Source: Linepithema humile
Taxonomy: Eukaryota > Arthropoda > Insecta > Hymenoptera > Formicidae
Direction of reading: 5' to 3'
Assembly: GCF_040581485.1 (NCBI RefSeq)
Contig: NC_090133.1
Span: 21,142,001-21,206,000, forward strand
Length of the DNA: 64,000 nucleotides
The position numbers were made by a program, and so were the translations under genes. Below are positions 54,001 to 62,745 of the stretch, piece by piece. The notes under the pieces were generated by a model. That model saw only the letters and a list, made by a program, of their open reading frames with translations. It had not been told where the DNA came from and ran no database searches. The stretch's first letter is position 1. Each line of letters opens with the position of its first letter.

Positions 54001-57000
54001 ATTGAAATTTACGATATTTGCGGTTGTGTTATAATTTCGGGATTTTAGAGCAATATATATCAAGAAAATGCAGATCCCTGAATATAGAAAAACTAAAATA
54101 GCACGAAGGAAAAAAATAGCATTGCGAATTAATTCTTAATTCGTAATTAATTTTTGAGTTAATGTCACTTTTATCAAATGGCCTACATTTTTCGTTTAGA
54201 AATGATAGGAAATATACTTATTAGCATTGATAATAATATCAATTAGAAAACAATAAATCGATTAAAATATTTCAATTTGACTTGATTAGATAAATATTCA
54301 TATATAGTATTCAACTACAATAAAAACAAGAGAAAAAATATATATATGATGTCATACGTTAACATCATAGATCAAGGGTTAATGATACAATGCATATCAC
54401 AGTACTGACATACTTCTGGAAAGATATGAAAATAGAGCACATGCTACTTTTTTAATACCATATTGTAAAGATGAATGATTTCGAATTTACGGCATAAATT
54501 TGTAAAATTACTTAAAAAATTCGTCTTTACTAAACTAATATTTTTTAATATAATAGAAATATATTATTAATATTTTTTGTATTATATGAGATAGACGATA
54601 TAATCTTGCAGTGATTGCAGTGATAAATTTAAAATACACTGTAACTGAAAAAACTTGACAATAGTTATTAACTTAAAAACATTTTAATTAAAAATATTTA
54701 ATTAAAAACATTGATAATAATAGTAATAAATTTTAATAAATCCTAAAATTATTTTACATCTAGAAAAAACCCGGGAAAAAATGGTATAATATGGTCAGAT
54801 ATATAATAAATATATATAATTAGTTATGAAAAGATCTGATAACAAGTAAATTTTTATATGATCATATAAAATTACACATGTTATCAGATCTTTTTATAAC
54901 TAATTATATATATTTACATCTGACTAATTATACCATTTTTTTTCTCGGGAATTTATAATAAACACGGACATCACCGATTAACTAATTTTTGCGTTTTGAA
55001 ATAGAGTGCGTCGGAAATCAATCGTAATTTTATATTAGGAAATAACTTTGTTTCAAGCGCACACAGCAAAATTAATTGCCAAATAAAAGCAAAATTTTTG
55101 CTATTTTCAGATCGCTCGTCTACCAGGAATCTCGGCGAGTCGTGAGTACACCGACATTATAATATGTTAATGTATTCAAATATTCGTTATTGCACTCTCG
55201 CTTACGATATTCACGTTTTCTCATCAATGTGTCATGACTAATACTTCACTTTCTTTTAGTAATGCTTTAATTAGAATTTAACTGCGTAAGACGAATCAGC
55301 GACGAATTGTAGATCTCTTCGTCGCTTTTCCGTTATTTGACAATCATCGTTTTGTAGACTTTTGCCAAGCATGCACCTTTTCAGAGACTTCGCGGATCCT
55401 GCAACGAGCGTTAATCTTCTTCGCCTCGACAAATCAAAAACTGCGGCCGATGTCGTTAGAAAAAGGCAAGCAGCAGCTTTTTATTTTATTCGTTCACAAT
55501 GCCAAATGTGTCTTACGACATGCGCGCTTTTCTTACTCGTCAGATAGAATTGGATTAAATTACGCGGAAAGCCAGCGGCCAACAAAGTATTGTTCGTCGC
55601 TCGTTTTCTGCGCAATTTCACCACAAATTGGGAATTTTTCCTCGCTTCTCACAGTGTTTCCAATCAAAATAAATTTTATATAATATTAAATAAAAATCAG
55701 TGATATTTATTAATTCATATAAACAATTAATAATTATTTTTATAAATATCACAAGTATTATTTCTTGCATTTTGACTTTATGATTTAAAACTGCAGTAAC
55801 AATATATCAGACAAATTAAAAATTTAATAAAAATATATCGATCAAAAATCTGTAAATCTTGTAATACTGATTGTCAGTATTATATGAGAGTGTTATATGG
55901 ACGTATTATTGGAATTAAATCGCTTGTTTATTGTCAGACACGAGTGACCTAATTCTTTGCATAATCATTCTTATTTACAAAGTTATCAACACAAGATAAT
56001 CGAAATATGTCCAAGTCAGCACTAGATGTAATTTACCATATTTGCGCAACCGTTAGGCAGACAAGATATCAAACGAGTTAAATTCGAAACCAAACAGCTA
56101 TTCGATTTCTCCGCTCTACGTGACAATTTTATTGTATTTTTATTGTATCATCTACTTCTATCTTTTTTTTACAGCTTTGTTTTATCACGAAAAGTTAGAA
56201 AAAAAATATAAAATGCAAGAAGTAATGCAACGATATTTAGTAGAACAAAATATTATTTTCGTTAATAATAAAAAAGCTTATTGTCACAAATTAATACTTG
56301 AAAAAACGAAAATTGTGTTTTATGTATGTCTTTTGCATGCAAACATTTGTTCGCGGTTTTCCGTAATTTTGAGTTTCACAATGACTGCAATAAAAAAATA
56401 TTATAAATCAAAGCTATAAGTCAAAACAGTGTCACATTTTTTTTTCAACGACAAAAGTTTCCAGTTCACGAGTCTTTGAGTAAGAGAAAACGTCGTTTAA
56501 CTGCACATATGTGGCATATAGAACGTAATTGTTGCTTAATATGCAAATCTATTCTCATTTTTCCACATGATTCACATTTATTATTGTGTGATCAGCGCAA
56601 TCGCGCGTACACAGCTTATAGATAATGTATTTCTTTCTAATAATAATATTTAGTGTTAAAAATATTATTAGCTTATCTATGTGTATTAATAGTTCATTTT
56701 ATATGTGTGCTTCATTCAGTATTATCTCATTATAATTTTCTACAATGCTTATTTTATAGCATACAGAAGCAAATTCTGAATGACTAACGCTAATGCTAAT
56801 TGTAAGCCTAGTAATTCTTCAATATGCTAATTATTGGATTTTTATTCGAATATAATCAATCGCATCATTTGCGACAGAGATAATAACTACTATTGCATTA
56901 GCATGTGAAACTTTAAGACAACTTTGCTCAATACGACTTTCATTGCATGCAGTTCAATGCTGTAGAGCAAACTGGGGATAAAAATGCGCATACAAAAATA

Positions 57001-60000
57001 TGAAAAACAAATTTTCTCGTCTTTTGTTGAATGTCTGATGGTATTGCATCAATGAAATTTATATTAACGAATAATTAAAGTGTAGCAATTTTTAATGACA
57101 GAGATTTTTTCGTAAATTAAATTTTCGTGAATTGAAAAATGATGCAGTAATATCGCTATCATAATAGAAAATTTTATCCATTGGATACTTCAATATTACT
57201 ACTATATACTGTAGAAAGACGCGTCACGGTGTAAGTAAATAAATAGTTTTATATCACTTTCATACCGCTTTCATGACATTTTTTATCTACGTTTTCCGTA
57301 AATTAATTACTGTTTTATGTAAAGTAATAACAGTTTCATCTCAAATCAACACAGTGGTTTAGTTAAATAGTATGCAATATGATTTATTTATATTCATAAT
57401 TATCGTTAATTATTATAATTTAAAATGAATTATTCTATTGATTTGGCTAGAATCAATAAAATTTTTACAACATTTAAGAATATGTGTGTGTGAAAATACG
57501 AGAGCAAAAATATTCTTACAAATTTTTTACTACTATATTATTCGTATTTCAGTGCTAAAACGTATATAAGAGGAATATTAAAAGCAAGCCAATCATAAAG
57601 AAAATTCTGTTAAAAATTAAAAAATCAATAAACAAAGGGCTTCATTTAAGAAGTGATTGCTGCTTTAAAATTGAGAGAATCCTCTCGCCGACAAAGATTA
57701 AAGCTTAACTGTGTTTAAAGAAGTTAAAATAATGCTCTAAAGTTTTATAAAACATGCATTTTTTTCCGTCGTTAGGCAAAAGTGTATTTGCTTAACTTTT
57801 AAATTATTGAGAGTGTGCATTTTTATCTTGGTGTTTCTAATTTAGAACATTCAATACAAATCTTGAAAACGTAGATAAAACATTCCATGTATGTTTATCA
57901 TAATAAGTTCTCTTATTTTCGATCTATTTATTTCTTTTTCTTGATCATTAACCTAATTATATATATTTATATGTCGTGTTTATATAATATCATGATTACG
58001 CAAATTAGAGTATATGATCAATAGATCCATTCTTAGTATCGTGAAAGATACATATTCACGCGATACTTTTTCACGTCTATTATTGTACATATAATGTAAG
58101 CATAAAAACGCTAATCATGAAGCTTTTTAACATCTTTGTTAACATGAAAACATAAAAAAATATAACATGAATAGACGTAAACATATATACGCAGAAATCT
58201 ATTAACATTACTAAAAAAGTAATCAAAACTCAGTTCGAAGAAATATTAAATTATTATTTGTTAATATTAAAAAATCGATATTATAAAAAACGACATAAAA
58301 ATTACATACTATAAAAGAACATTTTGTAACGCGAAATTATTATTATGTCGTCATGTCAACGAGACATGTACTTGTACATGTCGAAGAAACAACATGATTT
58401 TTTTAATTAGAAGTGATACGGAGAGCGCCGGCAAGTATTCCCGATCGGAGGTAGACGGTCAATCGTCTCAAGGACAACAGAAAGGAAAATTCAATTTATC
58501 TCGGTTCTTTGGACGGAATAAGGATAAAGTAACGAGCACTGATACGGACACCATGAAAACTGTCGTCACCGTTGATGACGAAAAGGTAATTTTTTATATT
58601 ATTCTCTGTCTATTATTACTTTTTCAATAAACTGTTTATGATTAATAATATATTAAAAGTTTGCTGACGAGCAGCTTTGACATTAATAATATATGTTACG
58701 TCACGTATACATTATATGAAAATTATATGTCACATAAAATTGTGTATTAGTGTAATATTCATGATACGGTAATTATTTAAAATTACACACTTTAGAATAA
58801 ATAATTATTCACACGTAAATACCACATATAAATATATAATAACAAAAGCAATAAAAAAATAAAAATTTAAAAAATATAAATTTATCATTAAAATTACCAA
58901 GTTTTTGCAGAAATTGTTTGGAATATTATTCTTGCATTGCATTGTAATATTATTTTTTCGCGTTGTCTCAAATTCATATTTTACTGTTTCAAATATGGAT
59001 TTTTACGTCACCATAATATATAATTTTTACAAATAAAAAATATAATTTACATAAAATAACTTTCATATTTAGCGAATCTCTCCACCATTACTAGAAAGTT
59101 CACATATTTTGCGATAAAAGACTTACCACAATGATGCTCCGACGTTACCCAACGTCCTTGGACCTTCTACTTTTTCATGGCACTCACACGCGTTTGTGAT
59201 TTTGCTCGCATTGCTCGCGAGCAAGAAAAACGAAAATTACTTTAAACAGCACTTTAAATGGCACTCCCGACATCACAGGATACGAAAATACGTTCATCTA
59301 TACGGTTCACTAGATTACAATATTTCGTACTTGCGCGAAATTGTCACGGCACTCCCGATATATTCTATGATATTATGCAGATAAACGAACGAAAATGAAA
59401 CAATTTAATGATAGAACAAATATTACGTACAATAGTACAATTTTACCGATGATAGCGCGAAGATCTATCTGTAAAACATAAATACATTTACATTACAACA
59501 TGTTCAAAACAGGATTATGAGAAATAATATTATTATTAAGTTATACTGTAATTTATTGCTAATTTTACTTGTTATTAATTTTAAAAAAATAATAAGCGAC
59601 GGTTAAAACCTTGATTTTATTACTCAGGACCCACACACGTATAAATATACCAAACATAAACACATCATATAAGTATGTACAATATAATATAACACGTCTA
59701 GCATGTGACTTAAAAATTAAATTTAAAAAGTTTTGACAAAACTTCACAGATTGCTCGAAGAATACATGCGATACGGAATAATTGAATTGAGCAAAAAACG
59801 TGATGAGTTTATAGTAGAGTCCTTTATTTAAAAAAAAATTTATGTTTAGATTTATCATAATATACGACAGAGAGATCTCTTGGCCTATAAATGTTATAAT
59901 AAATGCAGTAGATCAAATTTATGCGCAATAAATAATGAAATAAAAAAATTAAACATTAAATTTAAAATTGCATTAAATAATATTTTTTGCTTGAATGTAA

Positions 60001-60412
60001 AACAGGTTTTTTTTCTCATGAATTATTCCGTATGCGTTCTTCGAACAATCTAAAGTTTTTTTTAAATTTTTATATTTGATTTAGAGAATTTTAGTTTTTT
60101 AATAAAGAATATGGGCGGAGAATGGATGATAATATTATAATAAATTCTAATTTTTTACGTTTTTGCTAAAATGCTAATTAAAATCAAAATTCTTTGTCAC
60201 TTTTCCTTTTTTATCTGAAAAGAAATACTATCTAATTTCAGTCTGCCGAGCCGACTTCGGAAGGAGGTGAAATCGTGTATGCAGAGTTAGACCTTCCTGC
60301 CAGAGAATTAACTGCTCAAGCACCCAGCCAACGCAATAATCATAAAACGGAATACGCTGAAATCTTGTACACAAAACCAGAAACCGAAGAAACGACTGCC
60401 GCGGATAAATGA
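34477..60412 (+). CDS. Fas3: Fasciclin-3 homologue, long (ITIM/ITSM-tail) form, spliced, 5' end missing
   Basis: Spliced coding region: 34477-34794, 35638-35784, 35954-36133, 36517-36701, 38944-39085, 41638-41748, 55111-55141, 58411-58585, 60242-60412. The junction phases are 1,1,1,0,1,1,2,0 and all are compatible, giving 486 residues in the window (residue 1 is a split codon). Domains: Ig1 about 1-106, Ig2 107-215, Ig3 216-324, membrane helix 331-351, cytoplasmic tail 352-486. Recognised as Fas3 from recall of the Drosophila protein: the RVCRVE and AGQCG motifs in Ig1, a third Ig domain without cysteines, the membrane-proximal FARATGRWCF block, and SDTESA in the tail. Fas3 is a homophilic adhesion molecule of septate junctions, epithelia and some axons and muscle founder cells. 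The signal-peptide exon is not found here; the first intron probably extends upstream or out of the window. Family identity is secure; the orthologue call rests on memory, not on a search. Confidence 0.92.
34795..35637 (+). other. Fas3: Fas3 intron
   Basis: AT-rich intron of 843 bases between Ig1 and Ig2; a TA run near 35201. Nothing else seen. Confidence 0.85.
35638..35784 (+). CDS. Fas3: Fas3 exon: Ig domain 2, first half
   Basis: Exon of 147 bases, phase 1 to phase 1, between a long T-rich tract ending CATGCAG and the donor GTTAGT at 35785. It encodes about 48 residues, including the B-strand cysteine in EISCKAS and the sequon in ANVSLYL. It is too short for the ORF lists because it is bounded by stops in the introns. 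Phase and the Ig pattern both require it: the F-strand cysteine lies in the next exon, so Ig2 is split by an intron, unlike Ig1. Confidence 0.9.
35954..36133 (+). CDS. Fas3: Fas3 exon: Ig domain 2, second half
   Basis: Exon of 180 bases, phase 1 to phase 1. The acceptor AATATTTAG ends at 35953 and the donor GTAAGT starts at 36134. The encoded residues include a sequon (RNASRIL), a tryptophan-aspartate stretch (LDWTDHNKK) and the F-strand cysteine in KIRCVVSH, completing the Ig2 disulfide with the cysteine of the previous exon. The split codon at the end becomes Tyr when joined to the next exon, giving the YAPL start of Ig3. Confidence 0.9.
36134..36516 (+). other. Fas3: Fas3 intron
   Basis: AT-rich intron of 383 bases; nothing else seen. 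Confidence 0.85.
36517..36701 (+). CDS. Fas3: Fas3 exon: Ig domain 3, first half
   Basis: Exon of 185 bases entering in phase 1 and leaving in phase 0. The acceptor TTTCTGCTTAG ends at 36516 and the donor GTAAGT starts at 36702. The B-C region reads INVTVFANPMPKFTW: the C-strand tryptophan is present, but valine stands where the B-strand cysteine would be. A sequon (NVT) sits there. The absence of the cysteine matches my recall of fly Fas3 and is not a sequencing break, since its partner cysteine is also absent in the next exon. Confidence 0.92.
37927..37990. repeat. GA microsatellite
   Basis: A pure (GA)n run of about 38 bases followed by an impure extension. GAGA tracts are common at arthropod promoters. 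Confidence 0.95.
38026..38400 (-). promoter_or_regulatory. Candidate antisense promoter and first exon
   Basis: Read on the minus strand, this CpG-rich block has several initiator-like CTCAGT elements (CTCAGTCGG, CTCAGTAGTCG, CTCAGTATAAG) and ends in a consensus donor GTGAGT (minus strand, 38025-38020), with the GA/CT tract beyond. It could start a transcript nested in the Fas3 intron. No coding sequence was found. Confidence 0.3.
38944..39085 (+). CDS. Fas3: Fas3 exon: Ig domain 3, second half, and stalk
   Basis: Exon of 142 bases, phase 0 to phase 1. The acceptor CTATTTTTACAG ends at 38943 and the donor GTAAGT starts at 39086. It encodes the E-F-G part of Ig3 (VILTINNVQKSDTENEYKL, then VASNNEGTSEY). 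The F-strand position after YKL is valine rather than cysteine, pairing with the missing cysteine upstream. A short Ser/Pro/Glu-rich stalk (STSSEPA) leads to the membrane exon. Confidence 0.92.
39086..41637 (+). other. Fas3: Fas3 intron
   Basis: Intron of 2552 bases before the membrane exon. It contains the 363-base foldback element at 41132-41494 close to the acceptor; otherwise AT-rich, with a mild GC rise at 39.8-40.4 kb. Confidence 0.85.
41132..41494. mobile_element. Foldback (MITE-like) element with ~140-base arms
   Basis: The left arm begins CAAAACAATCTACT at 41132 and its reverse complement AGTAGATTGTTTTG ends at 41494. The arms pair with few mismatches up to a G+C-rich stem (CGGGCAGGCAG against CTGCCTGCCCG) around a loop of about 60 bases. 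The right end is followed by ACCCTGTATA, like the ends of many insect DNA elements. It has no coding capacity. It sits only about 140 bases before the membrane exon acceptor. Confidence 0.88.
41638..41748 (+). CDS. Fas3: Fas3 exon: transmembrane segment and juxtamembrane block
   Basis: Exon of 111 bases, phase 1 to phase 1. The acceptor CGATTTGCAG ends at 41637 and the donor GTCAGT starts at 41749. A 21-residue hydrophobic helix begins SIIGIVVGVL and contains a GxxxG pattern (GIVVG), a common helix-packing motif. It is followed by ARATGRWCF, basic with a membrane-proximal cysteine that could be acylated. This block is the strongest single match to my memory of fly Fas3. It is the branch point of alternative splicing: its phase-1 donor fits both the terminal exon at 46159 and the micro-exon at 55111. 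Confidence 0.94.
41749..46158 (+). other. Fas3: Fas3 intron before the acidic tail exon
   Basis: Intron of 4410 bases. It holds a hairpin element at 42332-42476, a TA run at 43021-43043, a pyrimidine-rich GC block at about 43260-43740 with (GTCC)n at 43284-43310, and AT-rich remainder. Confidence 0.75.
42332..42476. mobile_element. Hairpin MITE-like element, 145 bases
   Basis: The ends are CCAGACAGC and GCTGTCTGG, and almost the whole element folds back on itself (GTCTAAAATCGGGACATAAGAC against its complement). There is no coding frame. A target duplication could not be fixed by eye. Confidence 0.88.
46159..46388 (+). CDS. Fas3: Fas3 alternative terminal exon: acidic tail ending in a PDZ ligand
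   Basis: The acceptor GCTTGTTGCAG ends at 46158; entry in phase 1 matches the membrane exon donor. It encodes 75 full residues plus one split codon, then TAA at 46386-46388. The tail opens with a basic RRR, is then strongly acidic (a DEDDEDHEDP run) and ends KTDTPV. The last four residues DTPV fit the class I PDZ ligand form (S/T-x-hydrophobic at the C-terminus). GC content and codon use are clearly higher than the flanking AT-rich intron, supporting real coding. Joined to the six upstream exons it gives 437 residues. No donor inside the exon has phase 2, so it cannot feed the exon at 58411 and is best read as terminal. Confidence 0.82.
47959..48032. repeat. CA microsatellite
   Basis: (CA)n of about 74 bases with three CG interruptions. 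Confidence 0.95.
50953..51057. repeat. TA-rich microsatellite
   Basis: Interrupted (TA)n tract of about 100 bases. Confidence 0.9.
54770..54950. mobile_element. Hairpin MITE-like element, about 181 bases
   Basis: The left half starts CCCGGGAAAAAATGGTATAA and the right half ends with its complement, TTATACC...TCTCGGGA. The two halves, including AAGATCTGATAACA and its partner, pair nearly end to end around the centre TATATGATCATATA. No coding frame. It lies about 160 bases before the Fas3 micro-exon. Confidence 0.88.
55111..55141 (+). CDS. Fas3: Fas3 micro-exon (31 bases) bridging membrane exon and long tail
   Basis: A 31-base exon between TTGCTATTTTCAG (ends 55110) and a consensus GTGAGT donor (starts 55142). 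In phase 1 it reads DRSSTRNLGE plus two bases of a serine codon, leaving in phase 2, exactly the phase needed to enter the exon at 58411, which no other exon supplies. The join makes GESSDTESA, and SDTESA is in the same juxtamembrane place in fly Fas3 as I recall it. It is far too short for automatic ORF finding. Not proven without transcript data, but two splice sites, two phases and the conserved join agree. Confidence 0.8.
55142..58410 (+). other. Fas3: Fas3 intron after the micro-exon
   Basis: AT-rich intron of 3269 bases with a mild GC rise near 55.3-55.6 kb. Nothing else supported. Confidence 0.75.
58411..58585 (+). CDS. Fas3: Fas3 exon: cytoplasmic tail, basic segment
   Basis: Exon of 175 bases, phase 2 to phase 0. 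The acceptor TTTTTTTAATTAG ends at 58410 and the donor GTAATT (weaker than the others) starts at 58586. It reads SDTESAGKYSRSEV, then a Ser/Gln-rich stretch and a basic patch KGKFNLSRFFGRNKDK, ending in VTVDDEK. Rich in Ser/Thr next to acidic residues, so phosphorylation is plausible. Entering it in phase 1 (micro-exon skipped) gives a stop at 58452-58454. Confidence 0.87.
58586..60241 (+). other. Fas3: Last Fas3 intron
   Basis: Intron of 1656 bases. A block at about 59115-59400 is less AT-rich and has a minus-strand consensus donor (GTAAGT, 59126-59121) and three spaced GGCACTC motifs (59179, 59260, 59348). Confidence 0.8.
60242..60412 (+). CDS. Fas3: Fas3 terminal exon: ITIM/ITSM-like tyrosine motifs
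   Basis: The acceptor TATCTAATTTCAG ends at 60241; phase 0 entry follows the previous exon. It encodes 56 residues and a TGA stop at 60410-60412. Two tyrosine motifs stand out: EIVYAEL (tyrosine 443 of the visible protein; form I-x-Y-x-x-L) and KTEYAEI (tyrosine 468; form T-x-Y-x-x-I), 25 residues apart, with a third tyrosine in LYTKP (473). These fit the vertebrate ITIM and ITSM consensus, which bind SH2 proteins such as SHP-type phosphatases when phosphorylated. No function is proven for them here. Confidence 0.9.
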   Translation, partial: SAEPTSEGGEIVYAELDLPARELTAQAPSQRNNHKTEYAEILYTKPETEETTAADK

Positions 60413-61707
60413 TGATATCATATGCAAAAAATTATTACGTTTTTTTTTAATTTGATTTATGTCTAGACATGGTATTTTCTTCCAAAAAGCTAAGATGTAC
60501 AACTTTTTATTTAAAAAATCAAAATGAACACAGCTTGAATATGGAATTTGAATGCGAGAAGAAAATATTTTGTTTCGAAGCGTTATCTTTATAATTTGCC
60601 AAATTTATCGCCATCATTCGCATGTTTTTATATTAAAGAGTGGATATAATCGCGTTTCTCGTTAATCAAAGCCCTGCGATTACGTATCTGTGTGTGATAA
60701 TTTGTTGTACGGTAGGTAATTGTACATTATGATAATAGGTCGCTATTTCCATCTGTCCTGATGCGTTTACGTAATCAATAATTATTGAATTCGAGAGTTA
60801 AGCAAAAGCAGTTTCATCAATTAACAATGGCTGAAATATATAATTTATGGCAATGTGCAATTGCCTTCAATAAGGCCGTAACATCTTTTAAAAAGGTATA
60901 TTCAAGTGGCAAGATATTTGTCATATAATTTTCATTTAAAAAAAATTAACATTTTCTTTGGGATTTCATAAAAAGCATAAGTTTTATCAGTTAAATCTTT
61001 TACTCACAATCAGATAAGAAACTTAAATTTTTTAATAAGAATTGCCATTATCAATTTGCACTTTCTTGAGATCATTCCATTCTCAATTTTTTTCTGTCTA
61101 TGACATATATGACTATCACGATGTTATACTAACAATAAGCGTCGCGCCAATCGTACTTAAATGTTATTGTTAATACTGTTATTGTCCAGTTAAAAATAAT
61201 ACATAATAATAACTATATCGTGAAAGTCATACGCTTAAAAGTTGTTTAAACAATTTAATCACTTCAAAATTAGGAAAATAATCGTGGGGGGAAGAAAATC
61301 TTAAAAATAACCAGCGTAGAGTCAAAAAACTAACGTAAAGAAACATAAAACAATATTAAATCTATTGAAATTATAGAAACAATTTTTTAAGCAAAGCTAC
61401 CCCTTCTGTGTATTGTGAAGTTTAATGTGCTTAACAATTATACATTTAAGCTGTATTGTATATCATCGATATTTACTAATAACTGTATGATGTAATTTGA
61501 TTTTATTACAATTATGTCTTGCGTAATTTTTAAATAATTTGTAAATGTAAGATTAGGCTTTTTTAAAGCGTATTATTATATCCAACAAATCATTTAATAG
61601 CAATGCAAATTTAGATGTAAGTTGATTTTTAATTCCATTTTATTGATTCGATCATATTCTAAAATATGATATTATGTCGATTCAAGCGTCTTTTGCCGTC
61701 CACTACT

Positions 61708-61762
61708 AATAAATTTAGTTACTTTTTGTACGCTTTTATTTTAATAAATATGTAAGAATAAA
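61708..61762 (+). terminator. Fas3: Candidate poly(A) signals of Fas3 long form
   Basis: AATAAA occurs at 61708-61713, 61743-61748 and 61757-61762, about 1.3 kb after the Fas3 TGA at 60410-60412. A cluster of three ahead of the convergent neighbour is a reasonable end for a long 3' UTR. In DNA this AT-rich the hexamer also arises by chance. Confidence 0.3.
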
Positions 61763-62049
61763 AAGCGTGAATCAAATCAAGCCTGTACCTTTAGCTTTTA
61801 ATTTACTAAATCATTAAATTCCAGAAATAAAACCAGTTTTGAAATTCTAAAAAAGATACTGGAAGCTTTATATAACAACTAGCCGTAAAATGTAGAAACA
61901 CTTTTATAAGAATGCAATTAAACTTGGATAACTATGAAAACTTGGAAGATAAAATTGTTGGTTTTATTTTTAATTATAACTAACTTTTCATTTCCTCTAT
62001 TTTAAAATAATATTATCTTTTAATTAATTAACTTTTTATTAGATATGAT

Positions 62050-62120
62050 AAACTAAACTAGATTTTTTCAATTGCATACATTATAAAAAACTAAACTAGA
62101 TTTTTTTAGTTGCATATATT
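62050..62120. repeat. Two-copy direct repeat, period 39 bases
   Basis: AACTAAACTAGATTTTTTCA and its near copy are followed by TTGCATACAT and TTGCATATAT. Local duplication, no function assigned. Confidence 0.8.
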
Positions 62121-62684
62121 TTATCTTATCAGTAACTACCTGAAAATGCTTAAAAAAGAGTCAATATAAAAAGAGATTAAAAAAGAGTCAAGAGTCATAT
62201 GCAAATTTGACGTGAATAGATGTTGATTAAAAACTTGGATTCTTGTTCTTGAGATCAATTTTATAATCAAATACATCTTTAATATTCTTCATTATCCTTC
62301 AATAATGTGTTTACACTGTCATTTGTAAATATCAAGGTGTATATTATATAATTTATATGCGTGTAATTGTTACAAATGATCATATAACATATTAAACAGA
62401 TAATCTATATGCAATTTAATACGACAAGAAGATAATTTTACTATTAATAATAACATTTTTATATCTATTTTTTTTTAGTCATTAAGTTTTTCTCGGAATA
62501 TATACGCGTCCAAGAAGATAAGTAACAAGTAACCTCAGTATCTTTCCAGATCGTGTATATTACTTTGTTACATTCTGACCGCATAGAATTGCAATTATTT
62601 TGCAATCTGTTCTTGTCGATCATTATGCAAGACAGAAAAAAACTTTATTTACGATTTACGCTCATGACTGATTTCCAGAAAAAT

Positions 62685-62697
62685 TTTATTTTTTATT
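62685..62697 (-). terminator. Poly(A) signals of the minus-strand gene
   Basis: Two overlapping-range AATAAA hexamers on the minus strand (at 62685-62690 and 62692-62697) lie about 50 bases after the stop codon at 62746. A third is at 62644-62649. Position and spacing fit a short 3' UTR; inferred from motif only. Confidence 0.5.
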
Positions 62698-62745
62698 CAA
62701 TGTAAATCTCCAATGTTGCTTTCCATTATTCTTGATTTAAAATTC

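Larger units (their letters stand above)
46389..55110 (+). other. Fas3: 3' UTR of the short Fas3 form and intron of the long form
   Basis: After the TAA at 46388 there is no canonical AATAAA until 47924-47929; an ATTAAA variant is at 46707-46712. The region contains a (CA)n tract, a (TA)n tract, a short open frame at 52607-52792 and a hairpin element at 54770-54950. The rest is AT-rich with a GC block at about 47.4-47.7 kb. Confidence 0.7.
60413..62684. other. Intergenic region and 3' UTRs between convergent genes
   Basis: AT-rich, no further exons seen. It holds the 3' UTR of the long Fas3 form, a two-copy repeat of about 32 bases (62050-62081 and 62089-62120), and poly(A) signals for both strands. 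Confidence 0.7.

Noticed and set aside
55362..55683. Open frames just after the micro-exon as a further Fas3 tail
   Set aside because: A TTTTCAG acceptor is present, but no recognisable tail motifs and composition like a non-coding island; the phase-2 micro-exon donor is better satisfied at 58411.
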